From Zantedeschia hybrid cultivar (taxonomy: Eukaryota > Streptophyta > Magnoliopsida > Alismatales > Araceae), in contig JARZZO010000014.1 of the NCBI GenBank assembly GCA_030544215.1, forward strand, positions 36,547,734 to 36,611,733: a stretch of 64,000 nucleotides of DNA. Direction: 5' to 3'. This document shows, in pieces, positions 56,930 to 64,000 of the stretch (positions are counted from its first letter, which is position 1; every line of letters starts with the position of its first letter). A program made the position numbers and the translations under genes. The notes under the pieces are model-generated. The model saw only the letters and a list, made by a program, of their open reading frames with translations. It did no database searches and was not told the origin of the DNA.

Positions 56930-58218
56930 GACGAGCAAAAAGCAAAGACAATATAAGGAGATGAAAATTACCTGAAATACAAGTAACTCAACCTTATTAA
57001 TTTTTTTAACTAATTCTTTCACCATTTGAGTCAACTGAAAATTTTCCTGTGCTTGCTAGGACAATCCACCCCACAAGTTTTTGGTGTTGGACCGGTGGCA
57101 ATTCTACGTATGCATCATGTCCGGTCTTTGTCAAATAGTTGCGTATATGCATCATCAACTGAGGCAATCGAGGGATTAGATGAGGTTGACAATTGTGTTG
57201 ATTTTTGCTCTTTAAGTTTTTCCTATAGTGAATACTAAATTATTACATTTCAAATTAAAAAACTATCAATTGTAATTAAATAAATGAAATAAACAAATCA
57301 AATGTCATACAAGCATAGCGGCACAATCTTCATTAACTGGTTGTCCATTATTTTTGATGTGGGTCTTAATAAATAAGTCCCCGTGATATAATTTAATTCC
57401 ATATTTTTTAAACTATAACAAAATGAAAATTTTCAGAATAAGAATCAATTTAATCTTTGATATATGTGGAGTTTAAAACTTAACCCCTTCTTCATTTATG
57501 TTAGCAAAATTCTTATTGCTAGCACAACCGAAGAACATATACTTCTATTTGTTTTCTTTATTGATCTCACTGTACCTCTACAAGATAACCCATAAAAAAT
57601 GAATTAATAAAAATTGAATAGAAACAACAACCTAAAAGATGCACTCGTAGCTGAAAATTACCTTCCATTTTATAATACACCAAGCCACCACCTTTTTCTA
57701 CTGCTCTTCATTAACGTGTGAATCATCTGAAATTTTTGCTGACTTGGTTTTAAATTAGGATTGAAGTACTTGTTCCTCAACTCTTGTTTCTATGATCTCC
57801 ATTTTTAATCCAGATCTTTCATTATCCATTCTCTTACGTATTCATGTATGTCATATTTTCTCTAAACAACACATAGAAAGGTTAAGATAAAGTATAACAA
57901 TTTAGAAAATGAAATAAATGCACATGAAATTATCACCTTAATGTAATCACACACATCATCATTGTTACTTTTTAGCATTGCCCTCCAATTTTCTATGTCA
58001 ATAGGAAACTTATCAGCTGTTCTAACAAGTGTTCTTAAGAACAACTGTAAGGAATGCCCCTCCCTTACCAATTGGTTGTCCAAGTTCATTAAGCTACAAA
58101 GAAATATGCTTAGCATCTTCCATCCCATGTATATCTCGAAATCTAGTGGGTCATCGAGGCTTTCTTCTAAAGGATAAATGGTCAATTTTCTCTTCTCCAA
58201 CCTTAGGTGCAATAACAA
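56930..58218 (-). pseudogene. CACTA second gene (Transposase_24 / TNPA-like), decayed
   Basis: Pieces in order on the minus strand: 58,218-57,862 ('PIDIENWRAMLKSNNDDVCD'), about 57,760-57,650 (a Trp/Lys-rich part), 57,600-57,480 ('RYSEINKENK', 'FFGCASNKNFANINEEG'), 57,410-57,300 ('GDLFIKTHIKNNGQPVNEDC') and 57,230-57,000 ('DAYTQLFDKDRT', 'RIATGPTPK'). These follow the order of plant Ptta/En-Spm transposase proteins: 'NKANR...GSKSF', 'FIETH...G', 'FGPTP'. Separated by introns or decay; several stops. Confidence 0.68.
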
Positions 58219-61200
58219 TGTTTGGCTACTTCCCTATGGTTAGCATATGCTGAAATGAATCAATACATGTCCGACTCAACCAGACATTAGTAAATTGAAA
58301 ATAAGATAAAAAAATATGTCAATCATAAGGACAACTTGCAGCAAAACAATAATATAACACATATAAAGGAATGAAAACATACAAAATATAGATAATCATC
58401 CTAAGAGAAAGATTGTGGAGCACTATGTATGAACAAATAAATGTAGTACAACACGAAGAAGTCACATTCTGAGCCATTTGTTTGTTGTGGCACCTACATA
58501 ATTAAAATATACCACAAAATCGATTAAAAGGGCCAAACATGTATACATATATATGCAGGAGAACTTATGATGGCTGCAGCCCACAGGGAACAATTATGAG
58601 AACAATTATCAGGAAAGGTCTTGGTGGGGTGGCTCATCTTCTGGAGAGAGGAGTGTTTGTTGTTCTTATGGCCTATGGTTGAATTACTGGCCATGCACTC
58701 ATAAATGTACATCATAACTGACAATCATCTGGTGGAGAATTCACAAGGGAAGCCAAACTCACCATGTCAACAAAATCTAAGCAAGCATTGGCCCAACTCA
58801 TAAACATACAACTTCATATGTTTTGACAATAAGCTACAAATTAAGAGTGACAAAGAATATAAACATGCCCTATGGATATTCTGATGATAAGCTATCTATT
58901 TAATCCTAGGAATGACAGTACATGAACTCACTTCTAATTGTCAAAGTAAGGCCTAATTGTTTCAATCTCATGCAAGTTTCTTGGGCTCCACTTCATAGAA
59001 TAGAACCAATCTTAATTGTTACTATTCCAAACAGAGTTGTAAAGTCAAGCATTCCAAGCAACATGCTGGATGGGCCATAAACATGTTTTCCCCAAAAAAT
59101 CTGGCTTTAAAACAGACCCTGTTCATGTGTGAAAACTGTTATGCCATCTGGATTACCACAGTAAAGAACCCCAAGAAGTTCTCAATTTCCACTGTGCCTT
59201 CACTATTTCTGCACATGATCTGAACACATGTACAGATCACACAGTATAACCCAAGAAAGGCAGTCCCACAACAAACTGCGACCAGATTTCAGCAGTTCCT
59301 CTGCCCCAGCTCTCCATCCCACATCCCAAAAATAGGGCTCTATGAATCAAACATCAAAATTTGTCATATAAAGAAAACCCACATTTACTTAAAACATTCA
59401 AGTGCTAATGAACCCACAAGCCAAAATATTTCAAGGATTTACACAAAAAGCTCTAGAAACATGCTCCAGAAACATAGTTACCATCCCCCTTTTCCCTACC
59501 AGATCAGCAACTGCGCATCATAACAGAATATCTGACTGACCTACCCCTCCTCCCAAGTTACCTGCACAAAACCCACATCCACAAAAAACCACAGAATGAG
59601 ACCTCCCTCATGATGTACCAACAGAACAAGTGAGACATGGAAAAAGAAAGAGAAGGAAAATAACTAGGTGGAAGCTCAGCAAACTTGAATCTGGTGATGG
59701 TGGGGATCTCTATGAAGCTTTAATCAGGGCAACCAAAAGGAGTCCAAGGGCCAATCTCCAGCCATGGTGCGGCTACCAACGCAGGCAAGAAAAAAGAGAG
59801 GAGAGAAAGACACTCTTGCTGCAGCCATCCTAAGTGATTTATCTCGAGCAACAACACAATACGAAGGTGTAGGAAGCAGGCAAATAATGACATGAGCAAG
59901 AACAGGGTGTGGCAGCCATACAATCTCAGAAGAAGAAACATGACCACTGAAATATCTACAGAATCTGTTGACTCGAACTGAGTTCCTGAGCGTCCGAGTA
60001 GAATCTTGAGCCATGACAGAAAAAATAAAGGAGACTGCTAGATAAAGGCTCAAAATCAATAATAGCAGTTGTAAGACGTGAAATATATGAGCTCCAAGGA
60101 TGCTGTGATTAATCATCTCCCTGTCATTGAACAATATCAAAATATTGGACACGGCCAGAGCAAGAAAAGCTGAACCAACCAAGGGATACAGTGAAAAGGG
60201 CTGAACCAGCCAAGAGATATGACTGGACGAGTGTAGAGGTCGCCGTAAATGCAACAGAAAAACACGCCCTCTATCCATGCATCAAGCTGCACAAAACGCA
60301 CCATTAATTCACAGGACCAGAAATTTGGATTAACAAGTCCTAACATACAGCATCAAAACCATCCTTAGCTGAGGTGTTGAAGGGTCATAAACCATACAAC
60401 ACCTTTGATCAACTGTAATCTTCTAGTTATCAGGAATCAACACTTAATGATTAAGTGAATCCAATTGCTAAAAGTAATAAAACAAGTATAAAAGCCATGT
60501 TTAAATCTGAAAGATAAGACCAACTCCACATGAAGGGTTCAAAGAATACTTTCCAGGTTGATGACATCATTGGTCTTATAAACTGGCTTCCTAAGCATCA
60601 TTACCCATTAAGGCTAGTGTCCAGCTTACAAAATCATAATTTGCAAGACGAAGAGAAGAAACCCAATAAGCAGAAAACATTACAAACTGTTTAATATCAA
60701 TAGGATCTAAGGTTTCACAATGGACATATTGCAATACACAGAAAACTTTGGCCCTTTTTACTTGTTGCAACTGGACTGTTACATATACCCATGGTTAACT
60801 TAAATACATAAGCACTGTACGGTTTTTAATTCTTCAACTAATGTTTCAGGTGTTTAGTGGTGTTGGATTGACGTGTAATTTATGATGTTATAAGTTCATG
60901 AAAAATATAAATTTTTAAAATTTACCTGTGGAATAAAAAGTGGAATAGTCGAGATATCCTTTTCTCTTTCTTTCCTTCTCTCTAAAGAGTAAATATCAAC
61001 CGCGAACCTATATGAAAGCATGTCAAGTCAACAAGTTCATATAGATCAACTAAAAATTTCTTTCAACATATCATGAGAACTTACTTTCTAATGTCAACAA
61101 GAAGCTCATTTGATTTTGCCCTCAAAAGTGAATCCAAAAGCAACATAATTGGAGTTAGCTGAAGATAGGAAGCTCTGGCCAAAGTGATATAAGATTAGAA

Positions 61201-62179
61201 GGCTCCAATGCCCCCTAGTAAGAAACACACAGTATTAGTGAAACATATATACATACATCTATTAAACAAGTACTCACTATATTTAGAAATTAACCCACCA
61301 AAGACATATTGGAACAAAAGTATATTTCTTTCAGAACACATTCTTATTCCTTTATCTATGATAGAACTTTTTTTTTTGAAGAAGACTGTGTGTACATGGT
61401 GAACCATAAACAGTCAAAATATGTGAACTCGTTCACATGTTCTTCCATGATATTCTTCCACAAACACCTACTTGAGTAAAAAAAAAATCAAAAGTTTTTT
61501 TAATTAATGAACTTATCATGACAAAATAAGACCATCATAGGAAAAATATTATCTCACTCCAGATATGATTGGAAATCATTTGTATTTACCTTCCTTTGTT
61601 CGTTGGAGCCTTTATATATGTCCGTCAACCCTTTTCTCCATTTATTCTACAAGTCTTGGCTTGCAGTTGGGCCAAAATGCTTCAATACTTTATTTTCCTC
61701 CTCTACTTGGCTTGTATGATCACCATCTTTGTCTTATATATAATTCAACAACTTTTTTTTGCCCCTACAAGTGATAACAAAAAAATGATGACATTGAAAA
61801 ATCATGATATAAATATATATTAACATAAGTCAAGGGAAGATGAATCTACATAATATTTACAACTTACATGGTGAATATTTTCTTTGTCCTATAATATGAA
61901 CAATTTTAAGATATGGTTAGTGAATGTTCAGCGCTATTTCAAAAATAAGTCTCAGAAATACAGTGAAAAAAGAACAAGTTTATGAAAACTTTATGGAAAA
62001 TCTTTACACAATATAAGCATAATAACAATGGTAAAAAAATTGAACAAGTATAATTACCAACATTTAATCAATCACATATATAGCCAAATTGCATAAGATA
62101 AGCATAACAATGGTACAAAAATCAAATGTTGATTGATAAAGTTAAATCAAGATCTCAAGTCCTTCTATGATTGATAAAG
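58219..62179 (-). other. Interior of the CACTA element, no recognised gene
   Basis: About 4 kb between the two CACTA genes. 58,500-60,400 is less AT-rich than its surroundings and could be captured sequence, but no protein family was recognised. 60,950-61,200 has a weak frame ('TPIMLLLDSLLRAKSNELLV') that might be an exon. Confidence 0.35.
59724..60278 (-). CDS. Hypothetical 184-residue open frame
   Basis: Longest open frame in the CACTA interior. It has two hydrophobic stretches ('LVGSAFLALAVSNILILF' and 'HVLQLLLLILSLYLAVSFIF') that could span a membrane. No known family, no clear promoter; it may be chance. Confidence 0.15.
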   Translation of the reverse strand: MDRGRVFLLHLRRPLHSSSHISWLVQPFSLYPLVGSAFLALAVSNILILFNDREMINHSILGAHIFHVLQLLLLILSLYLAVSFIFSVMAQDSTRTLRNSVRVNRFCRYFSGHVSSSEIVWLPHPVLAHVIICLLPTPSYCVVARDKSLRMAAARVSFSPLFFLACVGSRTMAGDWPLDSFWLP

Positions 62180-63795
62180 TTAAATCAAGATCTCAAGTCC
62201 TTCTATGTCCTCTCGTTCCCATATGACATTGGGATCATCTAAAAGATTTACATCAACTTCATCAACACCAACAATAGGTGTTGACCCATTGTCATCACTT
62301 TCAATGCTCTCCTCACAATGCATATCATAGTAGTTTCTCGGCTTTGTCTTCCTGACGATGTGCCAGCCCTCTATCTTGGGATCTTCCACATACCACACTT
62401 GTTCCACTTGAGAAACTAAGCATATGGATCTGAAGTACGTAACTTGTAACTGAAATTTACCAACGTGAAGCCATCTTCTTCCCTCACCCCCCATTGAATA
62501 TCGATCCAATCACACTTAAAAAGTAAAACCTTCATTTCTCCATAATAATTGAACTGTACAATTTCATCTAGGATTCCATAATAAGTCGCAATTCCACGAA
62601 CTGGGCATATATCTTTTGAACTTGAAAAACTAGAGGTCCTAGCAGACTACTTTGGGTGGCTCTATGTTCCTCCACTCTCCAAGCTTGAAATCGAAAGCCA
62701 TTGATTAAACACGCATTAAATTTCTTCACTATGTTTAGCGGACAACAACCAATGTAGCTTTGGATCTAATGCTTCCTTGTTTTGTTCTTTCAATTTGTTA
62801 ACCTGTACATAGTAAAAGGTATTAGTCAGCATGGCTATCCATTGTGGAAACTCTAAAGTATGAGTGCATTAAATCTCCATTTCAGATGATTGGGGTCTTT
62901 CTTTTCGAATCAAGTCAAGGTGTGTATCGCATGTAAGATGTATATGTGACAGTAGTAGACTAATATATTAGTAGATTAGCTGTTGCAGCACAATTATATA
63001 ACACATAACGATGTGCTTGACTCAACTTTTCATTGTCAATATTGCAAATGATTCCGACCCCTAAAGGACATCCACTTTTAGAAAATATCTTCCATCCCTT
63101 TTCGGTTGTAAGTTCACCATCATCTTCATTTCTTGAAGGCCAATTAAGTATGTTTCAGCATCATCATCCAAATATCTTGAGGCAAATGTGAAAGTCTCTT
63201 CAGCTAAATAACCTTTTGCCATTGAACCTTCAGGATGAGCCCTATTACGAATATAGGACTTAAGCCTTACTAAAAACCTATCAAAGGTTAAAATTGCTCA
63301 CTTTAAAAAATTAAATATATTCAATATCATTCACATTATTCAATATAATAAATAACTAAGCATACATTTCAATAGGATTCATCCATCGATAGTGTATAGA
63401 ACCTGCAACTCTTGCTTCATCAGGTAAATGGATAAGCAAGTGTACCATAACTTCAAAGAAGCTTGGGAGAAAAATCATCTCCAAATTGCACAAAATCATT
63501 GCAATATGTTGCCGAAGATGATAAAAGTCACTAGCTGAAGATGTCTTCGAGCACAATTGTGAATAGTTGCTGATCTTACTTCCTTTTGTGTTATTCCCCA
63601 AATTGCTATTGTAAGTAATTGTTGTATGAGAACATGACAATAATGGCTCTTCAACCCCAAAATCTTCTTACGGTCTTTAGGATTAACATGTCTTGAAATA
63701 TTAGATGCATAATCGTCAGGAACTTTGATATGTTTTAGGACATTGTAAACTTATTCACGCTTAATGTTGCATAGTGTGAAGATGGCAGGTGGCAA
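62180..63795 (-). pseudogene. CACTA TNP2 transposase, C-terminal part (DUF4218, DUF4216)
   Basis: Reading right to left. The end of the transposase core, 'HIKVPDDYASNISRHVNPKD' and 'LKSHYCHVLIQQLLTIAIWG' (63,760-63,590). Then DUF4218: 'HIAMILCNLEMIFLPSFFEV' and 'YRWMNPIEM' (to 63,356), followed by 'RNRAHPEGSMAKGYLAEETF' (about 63,220). Then DUF4216: 'YYGEMKVLLFKCDWID' (about 62,540) and 'QVWYVEDPKIEGWHIVRKTK' (about 62,370), ending at 62,180. The order and motifs are those of En/Spm TNP2. It is frameshifted and cut on the right at 63,795 by a copia LTR, so the catalytic N-terminal part is not in the window. Confidence 0.85.
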
Positions 63796-64000
63796 TGTTA
63801 GTCTTAGGTGGCCTACAAGCCAATCTGACATTGTAATCTCGTTCATTTATTAATATAATGGCATAATATTCATTGTATGTAAATCGTATTAATTATCATC
63901 TCATAATGAAGTCCGTGAATATGTGCAATAGTGATAAGAGATCATACTAATGAGACTGATCACTTAAACACACATATTCTTAATCGTTCCTAGTCGGAGG
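63796..64000 (+). mobile_element. Copia-B-family LTR, 5' end, running off the window
   Basis: Starts TGTTAGTCTTAGGTGGCCTA inside TNP2 and follows the Copia-B LTR closely (AATCTCGTTCATT, CATAATGAAGTCCGTGAATA, CTTAATCGTTCCTAGTCGGA). The rest is beyond the window, so whether it is solo or a full element is unknown. Confidence 0.9.

Noticed and set aside
61195..61823. Small hydrophobic frames on both strands near 61.2-61.8 kb
   Set aside because: AT-rich, short, overlapping on both strands, with no family motif.
1..64000. tRNA or rRNA genes
   Set aside because: No cloverleaf with A and B boxes and no ribosomal RNA sequence was recognised; the Met-tRNA-like stretches are retrotransposon primer sites only.

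Overview
This is a nuclear-type plant window made almost entirely of transposable elements; I support no ordinary host gene. Evidence for a seed plant: Ty1/copia elements with initiator-Met-tRNA primer sites, Ty3/gypsy elements of Tat-like character carrying plant mobile domain (PMD) genes, a CACTA (En/Spm) element with plant transposase domains, and a DUF4283-type LINE ORF1. The species cannot be told from the sequence. Element names below (Tat-A, Copia-B and so on) are mine.

Layout, left to right. 1-8832: 3' part of a plus-strand Ty3/gypsy element (Tat-A): post-pol spacer, two minus-strand (antisense) spliced PMD genes, 3' internal end, 3' LTR (7516-8832). 8833-22966: Copia-A, whose 3' LTR is split by the complete Copia-B (13216-22631, target duplication CCGAT). 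22967-27111: minus-strand Tat-B gag, leader and 5' LTR. 27112-44165: minus-strand Tat-C 3' region with the same two antisense PMD genes, interrupted by a solo copia LTR (27598-29170, duplication TATGG) and by the complete Copia-C (29813-41485, duplication ATTAT), which itself holds a 2.3-kb solo LTR of another family (34172-36509, duplication AACTT). 44166-48842: stacked Tat LTRs. 48843-51503: minus-strand Tat pol fragment (RT end, RNase H, integrase). 51504-55581: Tat-F 3' LTR, 3' region and integrase end, without the antisense genes. 55582-56760: LINE ORF1 remnant. About 56930-63795: decayed CACTA element on the minus strand. 63796-64000: start of another copia LTR.

The most unusual content is fourfold. 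(1) The Tat-like elements carry a two-gene antisense cassette. One gene is reconstructed here as seven exons, all introns GT-AG and all phase 0; the other has two exons and its own TATA box. (2) A short dyad motif (arms about TCTAAAAGGCGTCG, centre CCATGG) recurs about 40 times, in Tat LTRs, leaders, PMD introns and promoters, and also in the unrelated 2.3-kb LTR. (3) The 5' leaders of Copia-B and Copia-C carry a ladder of perfect short hairpins, nearly all with a three-base loop ending in G. (4) Further down the same leaders are hairpins whose stems change in a compensating way between families.

Most genes are broken. Yet the copia insertions keep exact target duplications and very similar LTR pairs, which suggests that defective copies were moved by proteins supplied in trans.
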